Made by a program: the position numbers and the translations under genes. The notes beneath the pieces are model-generated. The model made no database searches and had not been told where the DNA came from. It was given only the letters and a program-made list of their open reading frames with translations. A DNA stretch of 64,000 nucleotides from DASUCS01 sp041166385. Its GTDB lineage: Bacteria; Actinomycetota; Acidimicrobiia; Acidimicrobiales; JACDCH01. Numbering within the stretch: the first letter of the stretch is position 1; the number at the start of each line of letters is the position of its first letter. Positions 49,968-59,884 of this stretch are shown here, one piece after another. The stretch spans positions 1 through 64,000 of the forward strand of contig JBEEFW010000077.1 in the NCBI GenBank assembly GCA_041166385.1, in the 5' to 3' direction.

Positions 49968-51311
49968 TTACTCGCTACGGCGGCGGACCCGGAGTTTGAT
50001 GGGGGTGGGGCCGAGGTCGAAGGCCTCCCGCAGCTTGCGCTCCAGGTAGCGCATGTACGTCGGCGGCAGCTCGCGATTCGTGAACAGGGTGAACGTCGGC
50101 GGATCGGCCGCGCCCTGGGTGGCGTAGAGCACCCGGGCCCCGTGCGGCGCCGGCTGCGCCGACTGGGCCGCCCTGACGACGTCGTTGACCTTCTTCGTCG
50201 GGATCCGCGTGTGATACGCCTCGATGGCCTCGCCCAACGCCGGCAGCAATCGGTGCACGCCCTTGCCCGTGAGCGCGCTCACCTTCAGCACCACCGAGTT
50301 CGCGGTGAAGTGCAGCTTGCGCCCGACCTCTCGCGTGACGACCTCGCGCTCGTCGGCGTCGAGCGTCTCCCACTTGTTGAGGAGGATCACGATCGGGCAC
50401 CCGGCGGCGTCGATGCGCTCGGCCAGCCGCTGGTCCTGCGCGGTGACACCTTCGGTGGCGTCGATCACGAGCAGCGCGACGTCGGAGCGATCGACCGCCT
50501 GGAGCGCGCGTACGAGCGAGTAGTACTCCGTGCCTTCGTCGATGCGCGACCGTCGGCGCATCCCCGCGGTGTCGACGAACCGGATCGGTCCCTCGTCGGT
50601 CTCGACAACAGTGTCGATCGCGTCACGGGTCGTGCCGGGCATGTCGTGCACCACCGCACGGTCGTCACCGATCAGCCGGTTGAACAACGTCGACTTGCCC
50701 ACGTTCGGCCGCCCGACGATCGCCACCGCAAACACCCGCGGGCCCGCGTCGACGTCCTCCTCCAGCTCGTCGTCGTCAACGGCCTGGTCGCCATCTGGCG
50801 CCGTCGCCGGCAGCAGCGCGACGACCCGGTCGAGCAGGTCGCCGGTCCCCCGCCCATGCAGCGCGCTGATCCCGGACGGCTCACCCAACCCGAACTCGAG
50901 GAAGTCCCACATCGCTGACTCGCGGTTGGCGTCGTCGATCTTGTTGGCCACCACGACGACGGGCCGACCCAGCTTGCGGAGCACGCTCGCGACCTGCGCG
51001 TCCTCCTCGATGACGCCGACTGCGGCATCGACCACGAGCATGATCACGTCGGCGGAGCGCATGGCGCGTTCCGATTGCTCGCTCACCTTCGCGTCGAGCG
51101 TGTCGCGTGAGGGCAGCCAGCCACCGGTGTCGACCGCGATGAACTGACGGCCGTTCCACTCGGCCTCGACCTCCTTGCGGTCGCGGGTCACGCCGGGCTT
51201 CTCTTCGACGATCGCTTCGCGGCGACCGACGATGCGGTTCAGCAACGTCGACTTGCCCACGTTCGGTCGCCCGACGATCGCGACGACGGGCCACCCCTCG
51301 TGCTCGATCAT
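49968..51311 (-). CDS. der: Ribosome assembly GTPase Der (EngA)
   Basis: A 447-residue protein with two GTPase domains. G1 GRPNVGKSTLLN near residue 15 and GRPNVGKSTLFN near 195; G4 NKIDD and NKWE; followed by the KH-like C-terminal domain ending in the basic KLRVRRRSE. It is needed for 50S subunit assembly. ATG 51311 overlaps the DUF512 stop (ATGA). Confidence 0.96.
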   Translation of the reverse strand: MIEHEGWPVVAIVGRPNVGKSTLLNRIVGRREAIVEEKPGVTRDRKEVEAEWNGRQFIAVDTGGWLPSRDTLDAKVSEQSERAMRSADVIMLVVDAAVGVIEEDAQVASVLRKLGRPVVVVANKIDDANRESAMWDFLEFGLGEPSGISALHGRGTGDLLDRVVALLPATAPDGDQAVDDDELEEDVDAGPRVFAVAIVGRPNVGKSTLFNRLIGDDRAVVHDMPGTTRDAIDTVVETDEGPIRFVDTAGMRRRSRIDEGTEYYSLVRALQAVDRSDVALLVIDATEGVTAQDQRLAERIDAAGCPIVILLNKWETLDADEREVVTREVGRKLHFTANSVVLKVSALTGKGVHRLLPALGEAIEAYHTRIPTKKVNDVVRAAQSAQPAPHGARVLYATQGAADPPTFTLFTNRELPPTYMRYLERKLREAFDLGPTPIKLRVRRRSE

Positions 51312-52684
51312 GCGAGCGCCGCCCGGAGCGCGCGGCCGTCGGTGGCCACGATCTCCACTGGCCGTGACAGCTCGGCGGGCGTGGTCCCGTCGAGGAACCG
51401 GCCGGAGGACAAGCACACGTCGGGCAACAGGTACCGGTGTCCCACGGGTTCGGCGGCGAGCACTCGTTCGAGGTCCTCGCCGACGAGCAGACCGGTGACA
51501 CCGATGTTGCCGCCGAAGAACTCGTTTGGCACGGCCAGCACGCGCACGTCAGCACGCTCGAGGCGATCGATCATCGGTTGGAGCACGCGGGCGCCGTACT
51601 CCCCCGTGAGGATGGCGACGGGCGCATCGCGGCGCGGGCCGAGCGCGACGGGCACCTCCACCGCGTCCGAGGTGCGGGGGCCGCGGTACGGCTCGAACGA
51701 CGCGCCGTCGAGCCGTCCTTCGACCCATGCGAAGAAGCCAGCGGCCACGCCCGTCGTGTCGGCAGCCCGACCCTCGAACTCCGCCTCGAACGTGCGGGCC
51801 ATGCCGATGCCGTCTTCGTGCATCGCGAAGTCCTCGTACGCGTCGCTCGCCGGGAATGGGCGATCACCGAGCAGGTAGTACTCGTCCGCGGCGAACACGA
51901 GGCGCCGCCCGAGTGCGACGCGGAACACGTCCTGCCAGTCCTCGACACAGTCGATGACCGCTTCGGCTTCCGCCTGTGTATGCGGTCGCATGCGCGGCTC
52001 GTTGGAGTAGCGGCTGACGCCGAGCGGCACGACGCACAGCGACGCGAGCTCGGGATACTGATCGAGTACGCCCGCGAGCGTCTCGTCGAGCACGGCACCG
52101 TCGTTGATGCCGGGACACACGACCACCTGCCCGTGCACGGCGATGTCGTTGTCGAGCAGGGCGCGCAGCCAGCGCAGGCTCGTCGCGCCGCGGCGGTTGC
52201 GCAGCATCTCGGTGCGGACCTTCGGATCGGTGGCGTGGATGCTCACGTTCAGGGGACTGAGCCGCTCCGTGATGACCCGCTCGAGGTCGGCCTCGGTGAA
52301 CCGAGTGAGCGTCGTGAAGTTCCCGTAGAGGAACGACAGCCGGTAGTCGTCGTCCTTCAAATAGAGGCTCTTCCGCAGCCCGGGCGGCAGCTGATAGATG
52401 AAGCAGAACTCACAGTGGTTGTCGCATGTCTGCACTCGGTCGAAGAGCGGCGACTCGACTTCGACGCCCAGCGGCTCGCCCGCGGCCTTGACGATCTCGA
52501 TCGTGAGACCGAGCCCGCCGCGCTCGATGTCGACGGTGAGGTCGGAGTCGTCGGTGAGCAGTCGGTATTGGATGATGTCGTGCGGCACCTGGCCATTGAG
52601 GCTCACGAGCTGATCGCCAGGGGCGAGTCCGGCCGCGGCCGCCGGCGATCCGGGCGCGACAGCAACGATCCGGGTGGCCGACAT
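51308..52684 (-). CDS. DUF512 protein with PDZ and radical-SAM-like motif
   Basis: A 458-residue protein. Residues 1-80 look like a PDZ-type domain (VAVAPGSPAAAAGLAPGDQL), then CDNHCEFCFIYQLPPGLRKS gives the CxxxCxxC iron-sulfur pattern near residue 91. The rest is the DUF512 domain. Commonly linked to der in actinobacteria, and coupled to it here by a 4-base overlap. Its reaction is unknown. Confidence 0.85.
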   Translation of the reverse strand: MSATRIVAVAPGSPAAAAGLAPGDQLVSLNGQVPHDIIQYRLLTDDSDLTVDIERGGLGLTIEIVKAAGEPLGVEVESPLFDRVQTCDNHCEFCFIYQLPPGLRKSLYLKDDDYRLSFLYGNFTTLTRFTEADLERVITERLSPLNVSIHATDPKVRTEMLRNRRGATSLRWLRALLDNDIAVHGQVVVCPGINDGAVLDETLAGVLDQYPELASLCVVPLGVSRYSNEPRMRPHTQAEAEAVIDCVEDWQDVFRVALGRRLVFAADEYYLLGDRPFPASDAYEDFAMHEDGIGMARTFEAEFEGRAADTTGVAAGFFAWVEGRLDGASFEPYRGPRTSDAVEVPVALGPRRDAPVAILTGEYGARVLQPMIDRLERADVRVLAVPNEFFGGNIGVTGLLVGEDLERVLAAEPVGHRYLLPDVCLSSGRFLDGTTPAELSRPVEIVATDGRALRAALA

Positions 52685-52709
52685 TGCGCCAAGGATAGGG
52701 TCCGGGCCC

Positions 52710-52901
52710 GTGGATACCGGCTTCGAGGCCTACGCGAGAGCGGTGTTCGAGCGAGCGGGCATCGACGTCAGCGACGACGATCTCGCGCTGGTGGCAATCA
52801 TCCAGGCGGGGTACGAGGGCAATTCCGCAGCATTGGAGCAACTCGACCTCGCGACATTTCCCTTTGAGCCCATCGACCCGAGCAAGGCACCGGACCGATG
52901 A
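52710..52901 (+). CDS. GatC/AtzG-like small subunit
   Basis: A 63-residue protein with an N-terminal helix AYARAVFERAGIDVSDDDL and a C-terminal LDLATFPFEPIDPSKAP. Length, composition and position upstream of the amidase are like small partner proteins of GatA-type amidases (GatC, AtzG). It overlaps the amidase start by 4 bases (ATGA). Assignment rests on context and pattern, not strong similarity. Confidence 0.6.
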   Translation: MDTGFEAYARAVFERAGIDVSDDDLALVAIIQAGYEGNSAALEQLDLATFPFEPIDPSKAPDR

Positions 52902-54211
52902 CGCATCCGCAGGACCTCGGCTTGCGCGCGCAAGCCGCGGCGATCCGCACTGGCGAGTTGAAGTCTGTCGAACTGCTCGATGCGACGCTGGCCCGACTCG
53001 CGGAACGCGACGGCGCGCTCAACTCGACGCCGGTCGTGTGTGCGGACGAAGCGCGGCAGATGCTCGCCGCGGCGCCCGACGGGCCACTGCACGGCGTGCC
53101 GCTGACGATCAAGGACATGTACGCGCTTCCGTGGCGCGGCGCATACAACGGCACGCCGTTCGAGTTGATCCCACCGTCGGAGTCCGGCGCGTTCCGACGG
53201 CTGCGCGATGCCGGTGCCGTGATCGTCGGCGTCGCCAACCAGCACGAGGCCGGCATGGGCACAACGGGCGTGGTGTCGGCGTACGGCGTGCATCCAAACC
53301 CGTGGAGCCTCGATCGCTGCCCCGGTGGTTCGTCGGGTGGTTCGGCATCGGCGGTGGCCGCTCGTGTGATCGCCGGGAGCGTCGGCAGCGACAGCGGGGG
53401 GTCCACGCGTCTGCCGGCGGCGTACTGCGGCGTCGTCGGACTCAAGGTCACGTACCGCTCGCTCCCCTACGACAACTACTTCGGCATGGGCACCACCTTC
53501 AGTGCGCCTGGTGCGTTCGGTCGCGACGCTGGCGATGCTCGACTCCTTGCCGAGGCGCTGCTGGCCCGACCGCTAACTGCCGACCCCGCGCACGAACTGC
53601 GCGTCGGTGTCGTGCGCGACCCGTACTGGTCCGACTGTCAGCCAGAGGTCGCGGCGCTCGCGGAGAGCGCGCTCTCGGCGACCGGGTGGTCGGTGCGAGA
53701 CATCACCATCGAGCATCTCGAGCTGGCTGGCGCGGCATTGATGATTCGACTCGGAGCGGAGGCCCCGACACCGCCAGCGGCGTTTCTGCAAGCGGTGTCA
53801 CCGATGACACGCGCCATCATGCTGTCCAACCTCTTGCGCCCGGCATCCGCGGTGTCGCGCGCTGACCGCGCCCGAGCGGCGATTCGTCGATCGATGGCGG
53901 GCGCGCTCGACGACGTCGACGTGATCGCTTGGCCGACCGTGCCCGCGCCGGCGCCCCCGATCGAGTACCCGTTCGTCGACGTCCCGTCGGGCACGATGCC
54001 CGCCGACATCGTCAACATGCGCCAAGCCGTGGTCGGCAACGTCACCGGCCAGCCCGGCATCAACGTCCCGGTCGGCTTCGTCGGTGGTCTCCCCGTCGGG
54101 TTGCAGCTCATGGCGCCCTGGGGCGAGGAGGCGCTGCTGTTCGCCGCGGCGGAGCACGTGGAGGACGTCACGGGGCGGGAGTTCGTCGACGCAGTTCCCC
54201 CTAGCCTGTAG
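52898..54211 (+). CDS. Amidase-signature family hydrolase
   Basis: A 437-residue amidase with the Ser-cisSer-Lys triad: Lys in LTIKDMYALP, the linker serines in CPGGSSGGSASA and the nucleophilic serine in GSDSGGSTRLPAAYCG (near residue 167). The coupled small protein and amidase-family features suggest a two-subunit hydrolase, possibly of urea-like or carboxybiuret-type substrates; the exact substrate is unknown. Ends 4 bases before ispH. Confidence 0.87.
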   Translation: MTHPQDLGLRAQAAAIRTGELKSVELLDATLARLAERDGALNSTPVVCADEARQMLAAAPDGPLHGVPLTIKDMYALPWRGAYNGTPFELIPPSESGAFRRLRDAGAVIVGVANQHEAGMGTTGVVSAYGVHPNPWSLDRCPGGSSGGSASAVAARVIAGSVGSDSGGSTRLPAAYCGVVGLKVTYRSLPYDNYFGMGTTFSAPGAFGRDAGDARLLAEALLARPLTADPAHELRVGVVRDPYWSDCQPEVAALAESALSATGWSVRDITIEHLELAGAALMIRLGAEAPTPPAAFLQAVSPMTRAIMLSNLLRPASAVSRADRARAAIRRSMAGALDDVDVIAWPTVPAPAPPIEYPFVDVPSGTMPADIVNMRQAVVGNVTGQPGINVPVGFVGGLPVGLQLMAPWGEEALLFAAAEHVEDVTGREFVDAVPPSL

Positions 54212-54214
54212 CGC

Positions 54215-55246
54215 GTGCCTGTCGACAACGTGCTCCTCGCCGCGCCCCGCGGCTTCTGCGCCGGGGTCGAGATGGCCATCAAGGCGTTGGCATGGATGGT
54301 GCGGGCCTTCGACCCGCCCGTGTACTGCTACCACGAGATCGTGCACAACCAGCTCGTCGTACAGCGCTTCGAGGACCTCGGGGTGGTCTTCGTCGACGAT
54401 GTCAGCGAGGTGCCCCCGGGCTACCCGATCATGCTGTCGGCGCACGGCTCCGCTCCCGAGGTCGTGAAGGCGGCCCGCGCGAACGGCGGCTTCGTCGTCA
54501 ATGCGGTGTGCCCCCTCGTCACGAAGGTGCACCACGAGGTGAAGGTCCGCGCCGGCAAGGGATTCCAGATCGTCTACGTCGGTCACGAAGGCCATGAGGA
54601 AGCCGTCGGCACGATGGCCGTTGCCCCGTCGGCGATCCATCTCGTCGAGACCGTCGACGACGTGGCCGCGCTGCCGGCGTTCGACGAGCCGGTCGCATTG
54701 CTGGCGCAGACGACGTTGTCGCATCGCGAGTGGGCCGATGTCCTCGACGCCACGGCGGGTCGCTTCCCGGAGATGTGGCGGCCCGGACGCAGCGACCTGT
54801 GCTTTGCCACGACCAATCGCCAGTCCGCGCTCACGGCCATCGCATCGCGTTGCGACGCGTTCGTGGTGATCGGCTCGGCCAACTCGTCGAACACCAGGGC
54901 GCTGGAGAAGCTCGCCGTCGAATCCGGTTGCCCCCAGGTGCTGCGCATCAATTCGCCCGACGAGTTGCCGGATGACCTCTCCGGAACCGTTGGTGTCACC
55001 GCGGGGGCATCCGCCCCCGAGCAGCTCGTCGAAGCGGTGATCGCGCGACTCGCTCCTTCTCACGGCGTTGAGGAAGTGCGGATCACCACGGAGGAGGAGT
55101 ACTTCCCTCCCCCGCCCGAGCTGCGTGAGCTGCTGGCCGCGATCGATGTGGCGGTGACGTTCACGCTCGGCGGTCCAGTGGGATCGCGGCCGGTGCTCAA
55201 CGACCGGACCGTCGCCGCCAGCGATGTGCTGGCCGCGCTCGCCTGA
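54215..55246 (+). CDS. ispH: 4-hydroxy-3-methylbut-2-enyl diphosphate reductase
   Basis: A 343-residue iron-sulfur enzyme that makes IPP and DMAPP in the MEP pathway. It keeps the three cluster cysteines, in APRGFCAGVEMAI (Cys15), NAVCPLVTKVH and DLCFATTNRQS, and the HEIVHN and HGSAPEV phosphate-binding blocks. GTG start 54215. Slightly longer than E. coli IspH because of a C-terminal tail. Confidence 0.95.
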   Translation: MPVDNVLLAAPRGFCAGVEMAIKALAWMVRAFDPPVYCYHEIVHNQLVVQRFEDLGVVFVDDVSEVPPGYPIMLSAHGSAPEVVKAARANGGFVVNAVCPLVTKVHHEVKVRAGKGFQIVYVGHEGHEEAVGTMAVAPSAIHLVETVDDVAALPAFDEPVALLAQTTLSHREWADVLDATAGRFPEMWRPGRSDLCFATTNRQSALTAIASRCDAFVVIGSANSSNTRALEKLAVESGCPQVLRINSPDELPDDLSGTVGVTAGASAPEQLVEAVIARLAPSHGVEEVRITTEEEYFPPPPELRELLAAIDVAVTFTLGGPVGSRPVLNDRTVAASDVLAALA

Positions 55247-55257
55247 GATCTGGGAGG

Positions 55258-55824
55258 ATGGTGTCCATGGCAACCACGTTCACCCGCATGGACGAGTCGA
55301 CGGCGGAGCAATGGGGCGTCATCGGCACCGAGAGCTACAAGAACCAGGGTCGGGTGGCCGACCGGGTGCTCGGGCTGCTCGAGTCGCTGTCCGAGATCGT
55401 CGACGGCTTCGCCACCGACCAGCTCACCCACTGCTTGCAGACGGCGACGCTGGCCGAGCGGGCCGGCGCGGATGACGAAGTCGTCGTCGCCGCCCTGTGT
55501 CACGACATCGGCAAGGCGATCTCGGTGCCGAATCATCCGAAGATCGCCGCGGAGATCCTGAAGCCGTACGTGCGTGAAGAGGTCTACAAGATGATCCTCG
55601 TGCACCAGGACTTCCAGGGCCGGCACTACTACCACCACTTCGGTGGCGACGCGAATGCGCGTGAGACCCACCGCGACACGCTCAGCGCCGGTGAGTTCGA
55701 GCTCGCAGAGCGGTTCGCCGACGAGTGGGATCAGATCGCCTTCGATCCCGACTACGACACATTGCCGTTGTCGCACTTCGAGCCGCTCGTGCGCAAGACA
55801 TTCGGACAGGCGAAGCTCATCTGA
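55258..55824 (+). CDS. HD-domain oxygenase-like protein
   Basis: A 188-residue protein with the HD metal motif HCLQTATLAERAG and ALCHDIGK, and later HQDFQGRHYYHHFGG. The pattern, including extra histidines, is like mixed-valent diiron oxygenases of the PhnZ/TmpB type rather than phosphohydrolases, but this is tentative. It starts 11 bases after ispH and overlaps the glycosyltransferase start. Confidence 0.65.
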   Translation: MVSMATTFTRMDESTAEQWGVIGTESYKNQGRVADRVLGLLESLSEIVDGFATDQLTHCLQTATLAERAGADDEVVVAALCHDIGKAISVPNHPKIAAEILKPYVREEVYKMILVHQDFQGRHYYHHFGGDANARETHRDTLSAGEFELAERFADEWDQIAFDPDYDTLPLSHFEPLVRKTFGQAKLI

Positions 55825-56888
55825 CGCCTGGGCGTGTCCTGCAGGTCATCTCGTCGACCAAACGGCGAGGCGCCGAGATCCATGCCGTCGATCTCGATCG
55901 CGCGCTCTCTGCGCTCGGCCGCGAGGTGCGCACGGTGGCGCTCACCCCCGCGGCGGAGGGCAACACCGTCGACGTCGACACGCTGGGAAGACGGTCTCTG
56001 TCTGTCGGTACCATTTCGCGACTCCGACGCAGCATGCGCGATGTGGAGCATGTGATCTCCCATGGATCGCGCTCGCTGCCCGCGTGCGCCGCGGCCCAGC
56101 TGTTCTCGCGGCGCCGGTTCGTCTACCGCGCCATCGGCGACGCGAAGTTCTACGCCCGAACACCAGCGCGGCGCGCGCGCGTGGCGCTGTATCTGCGCAA
56201 GGCCGAAGCCTTTGTCGCGCTGTGGCCTGGTTCAGCCGACGCATTGACGCGCCGCTTCGGCGTGCCCGCTGACCGCATCACCGTGATCCCGACGGGCGTG
56301 CCCGCTGAGCGGTTCCCTCCTGTTGATGCGCAGCGCCGGAACGATGCACGCGCATCACTCGGTCTGGATGGCGATGCGCGCGTCGTGTCATGTATCGGGT
56401 GGCTCGACCGGCAGAAGGGGGTGCATGTCGCGATCAACGCGGTTGCCTCCCTCGCCGAGGTCACGCTGGTCATCGCGGGCGATGGGCCTGAGCGTGCCGC
56501 GCTCGAGCAGCTGGCCGCGGATGTCGCGCCCGGACGCGTGCGCTTCCTCGGTCCGGTTGACGACTCGTCCCTGGTGATGAGCGCCTCCGATGTGTTCGTG
56601 CTCGCCTCGATGTCCGAAGGCTTGCCTGCTGTGCTCATCGAGGCAGGACTCACTGGCGTGCCGGCGGTGACGACGGATGTCGGCGCCGTTCGGGAGGTGA
56701 TCCGCGACGACGAAACTGGCATCGTCGTGCCGCCGGACGATGTCGCCGCGTTGGCCGCTGGGGTGCGCCGCGCGCTCGCGGACCGCGAGACCCTTGCCGG
56801 TCAACTCCAACGACACTGCCTCGACCATTACGAGATGAAGGTCGTCGCCCGAGCGTGGGGTGCGCTACTCGACGACCTCAATCGCTGA
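55821..56888 (+). CDS. Glycosyltransferase, GT-B family (group 1)
   Basis: A protein of about 355 residues with an N-terminal VLQVISSTKRRGAEIHAVDL and, in the C-terminal Rossmann domain, EGLPAVLIEAGLTGVPAVTTDVG (read in part), typical of GT4-type enzymes. The start is unclear: CTG 55821 overlaps the HD gene stop (CTGA) and gives a normal N-terminus; ATG 55725 would add 32 residues. Donor and acceptor unknown. It overlaps the convergent 990-residue gene by 11 bases. Confidence 0.8.
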   Translation: MTPGRVLQVISSTKRRGAEIHAVDLDRALSALGREVRTVALTPAAEGNTVDVDTLGRRSLSVGTISRLRRSMRDVEHVISHGSRSLPACAAAQLFSRRRFVYRAIGDAKFYARTPARRARVALYLRKAEAFVALWPGSADALTRRFGVPADRITVIPTGVPAERFPPVDAQRRNDARASLGLDGDARVVSCIGWLDRQKGVHVAINAVASLAEVTLVIAGDGPERAALEQLAADVAPGRVRFLGPVDDSSLVMSASDVFVLASMSEGLPAVLIEAGLTGVPAVTTDVGAVREVIRDDETGIVVPPDDVAALAAGVRRALADRETLAGQLQRHCLDHYEMKVVARAWGALLDDLNR

Positions 56889-59850
56889 CGTCGCCACCTG
56901 GCGGGATGTAGGGCGTGCCGCGCGCGTCCGCATACAAGATCGCATTGAGGGTGGCTTCGTCCACGCGGTCGTACGTGGAGAAGTCCATGGCCTGCGACTC
57001 TTGCGCGCCGGCGGATGACAGGGTGTTGAGGCCGAACGGTATGTCCGGTCGGATGGCGGTGAACGGCCCAGTGTCGGGGACCTCGTCCAGGCGGGCGCGG
57101 AACGCCAGGTGCATCGGAGTCGCCAACCGGTCGTACAACGAGATCGGCTCGACGTTGAAGATCGTCTCGATCGTGCGGAGCAGCGCAGGGAGTGATCCCC
57201 ACTGGTGGTTGACGCCCGGTTGCGACCACGGGCCGCTGACCTGTAGGTAGTCCCGCAGGTACGAGACGTGGTCCCCGGCCGCTTGCGTGTCGTCCTCCGT
57301 CTGCATCACGACCGTCGACTCCCAAAACGGGCTCTTGGACAGCGCCTCCACGATCAGGCCGACGGCGTAGTCGTTGTCCGCGACCATAGACGCCGGCGTC
57401 GGACTGCCCGGGTTGGTGCCGAGCGTGTGGTTCACCGGCAGGCTCATGTAGATGAAGTTCGGCATCACGTCTTCACCGCTGTCGTGCATCACTTGCGTCC
57501 AGTGTGCGAGGTTGAACTCCGGCGGCAGCGTCCGCCCTTCGCAGTTCGCGTTGTCACTCGTCGTCTGCACGTTGTCCGAGTTGCCGGTGATGAACTGCGC
57601 TGCACGGCACGTGTCGAAGTAGCCGATGTCGCCGTCCTTCCAATGCGGCGCCTTGTACGCGCTCATGTCGCCCGACTCTCGCGCGGTCGACTCGCCGTAG
57701 ATGGCCATCGTCAACGGACTTCCCGGCGTGTCCGCCGGGCCTGGAGGCACCGCTCCCGCACGCTTGAATGCCTCGAAGATGTAGCCGCCCTCCGGATCTT
57801 GTAACTCGTCCTCGGCGGCGCCGATCGCCGCGCCGGTCTCGCCCGGCAAGCGCGGCCGCAGCTGATCGCCGCCGCCCCGGTTGCCGCGAAGACCCTGGTC
57901 GTACTCCACGCCCCACGTCTTCTCGTTGTGGTCGGTCGCAACCGCGCCCGACGTCCACGAGTGGCCGGTGACCGACACCTCGCCGTCCGAGAAGAAGCGG
58001 TCGCCCGTGCTGTACCGGCCGGCCAGCGCGTGGTGGTTCGGCGTGACCGGTTCGCCATAGAGGAGGAAGCTGGGATCGGCATCGAAGCCGTCTGACGGCG
58101 AGAGGTCGCCGAAGTACTGATCGAACGTCTTGTTCTCGGTGACGATGTAGACGACGTGATGGATCGGTGATCGGGTCAATTCATCCGTGGGTCCCGCAGC
58201 GCTCGGCCGCGGTGTCATCGTCGCGACCATCGCCGCTCCTACGACCACGGCGAGAGCGCCGAGCCGACGACGCCTCGAGCGCATCGTCGCCGCGGCCACG
58301 AGGAGCAAGCCGCCAACGATCAACCAGTCCGACTCGCCTCCAGTACGGGCGAGTGGGGCTCGTTGCTTGGGGTACACCCCTGAGCCGCCGGGAAGGAACG
58401 CTGCCGCGGGGCACAGCACCTCCGACACACGAATGCCCGGAGGCGGCTTGCACCCGTCGACGGTCTGTTCATCGAGTCGATCGTTGACGCGCACGTCGTC
58501 GGTCCATGCGTCGTGCTTTGCGGCATCGACGGGAAGATCGATCACGCTCAACGACCCCTTGATCGGATCGCCATTGCCACCGACACTGAGGTTCACGCCG
58601 GAGAGTTGCCCGCTGCCCTTCGCATTGGCGACCCACAACCGGTAGTCGTCGGCGGCGCCCGTGACGAGCAGCGCCGACGGGTACCACCCCGTGGGGATGT
58701 ACTCCGGTGTGCCCGCGAAGCGCGCGCCGGACTCACCGTCGAGGATCTCGATGGCGTTCAGGCCGGCCAGCGCGACGAACAGTGTCGAACCGTCGGGCGA
58801 GAGCGCCAGGGCATTCGGGTGGGCGCCGACGGGCACGCCGCTCAAGGGTCGTACGGATTCAGTCGCCTTCACGACTGGCGTGCTGCTGCCGCCGACGTCG
58901 ACGACCGAGATCGAGTCGTCGTTCGAGTTGGCGACGAACAACGTCTCACGGTCGGCGCTGAGCTGCAGCGCCGTGGGGTGATGACCGACGGTGACAAACG
59001 ACGTCTCGACCGCGTTGGCGGGATCGGACACGTCGACGACCGACACCGTGCCTCCTTTCATCGCGCCGCGGCCGCTTTCATCGGCCCAGTTCGCCACGTA
59101 CAGCCGTTGGCGAATCGGATCGAGCGCGAGCGCAAACGCGTCGAGCCCCACCGGCACACGGCGGAGCACCTTGGGCGACAAGCCGCTCTTGTCGATGACC
59201 GTCACGCGTCCGCATGCGACCTGTCCGGACGGGCACGCGGTGGTGTCAGTGGTCCCCGTCGCCTCGCTCAAGGTCCCCGAGACGTAGAGGAGGTCGCCAT
59301 CGAGCAGCGTCTGGCCGGGATAGCTCGTGACCCGAACACCGTTGACCGCATCCGCACCCGGAGTCGCGGCGAGCACGTCGCCGCCGACGGCGTCGACGGC
59401 AGCATCCGATGGGAACGGGACGGCCTCGGTGAACGTGACCGGCGCGGCCACTCCCCCGGTGAGCAGGAACTTGAACAGCCGGTCCGCATTGCCGCCGGCC
59501 GCGAAGACGTGCCCGTCACTCGCCGCAGCCACGCCGATGAACAGGTTTCCCGTCGGCGTCATCGTGTTCGTCAACGTGGTGGTGTCGATGACGTTCAGTG
59601 ACTGAAAGCCGCCGCTGTTCGAGCTCACGAGCACGTGGGCTTCGTCCGGAGTCGCCGCGAGTCCGAGCGGGAGTTTGGAGACGGGGATCTGCGTGCCCGC
59701 CGGGGTGATGGCCCAGCCGGCGGGTGTCGACGCGGGGTCCACCGGCGGGGCCGGCTCGGCGGCCATCGCAGGCGCGGTGCCGCACAACACGGCGATTCCC
59801 AGTACGAGCGCGGCCGACATGCCGCGCCATCCCCTCAGTCGCATCGCCAA
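56878..59850 (-). CDS. Secreted YVTN beta-propeller / phosphoesterase fusion
   Basis: A 990-residue exported protein. A signal peptide (residues 1-30) is followed by YVTN/NHL-like propeller blades (NALALSPDGSTLFVA, TALQLSADRETLFVANSNDD) to about residue 490. Residues 500-504 are LARTG, followed by a hydrophobic stretch and a basic MRSRRRR (523-529), then a second hydrophobic stretch. The remaining 440 residues form an alkaline-phosphatase-type phosphoesterase (VVYIVTENKTFDQYFGD). The middle looks like a sortase signal joined to a second signal peptide. Confidence 0.82.
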   Translation of the reverse strand: MAMRLRGWRGMSAALVLGIAVLCGTAPAMAAEPAPPVDPASTPAGWAITPAGTQIPVSKLPLGLAATPDEAHVLVSSNSGGFQSLNVIDTTTLTNTMTPTGNLFIGVAAASDGHVFAAGGNADRLFKFLLTGGVAAPVTFTEAVPFPSDAAVDAVGGDVLAATPGADAVNGVRVTSYPGQTLLDGDLLYVSGTLSEATGTTDTTACPSGQVACGRVTVIDKSGLSPKVLRRVPVGLDAFALALDPIRQRLYVANWADESGRGAMKGGTVSVVDVSDPANAVETSFVTVGHHPTALQLSADRETLFVANSNDDSISVVDVGGSSTPVVKATESVRPLSGVPVGAHPNALALSPDGSTLFVALAGLNAIEILDGESGARFAGTPEYIPTGWYPSALLVTGAADDYRLWVANAKGSGQLSGVNLSVGGNGDPIKGSLSVIDLPVDAAKHDAWTDDVRVNDRLDEQTVDGCKPPPGIRVSEVLCPAAAFLPGGSGVYPKQRAPLARTGGESDWLIVGGLLLVAAATMRSRRRRLGALAVVVGAAMVATMTPRPSAAGPTDELTRSPIHHVVYIVTENKTFDQYFGDLSPSDGFDADPSFLLYGEPVTPNHHALAGRYSTGDRFFSDGEVSVTGHSWTSGAVATDHNEKTWGVEYDQGLRGNRGGGDQLRPRLPGETGAAIGAAEDELQDPEGGYIFEAFKRAGAVPPGPADTPGSPLTMAIYGESTARESGDMSAYKAPHWKDGDIGYFDTCRAAQFITGNSDNVQTTSDNANCEGRTLPPEFNLAHWTQVMHDSGEDVMPNFIYMSLPVNHTLGTNPGSPTPASMVADNDYAVGLIVEALSKSPFWESTVVMQTEDDTQAAGDHVSYLRDYLQVSGPWSQPGVNHQWGSLPALLRTIETIFNVEPISLYDRLATPMHLAFRARLDEVPDTGPFTAIRPDIPFGLNTLSSAGAQESQAMDFSTYDRVDEATLNAILYADARGTPYIPPGGDVSD

Positions 59851-59884
59851 CCCCCCAGCTGCGTGCCTGCGTGCTTGAGTGACC

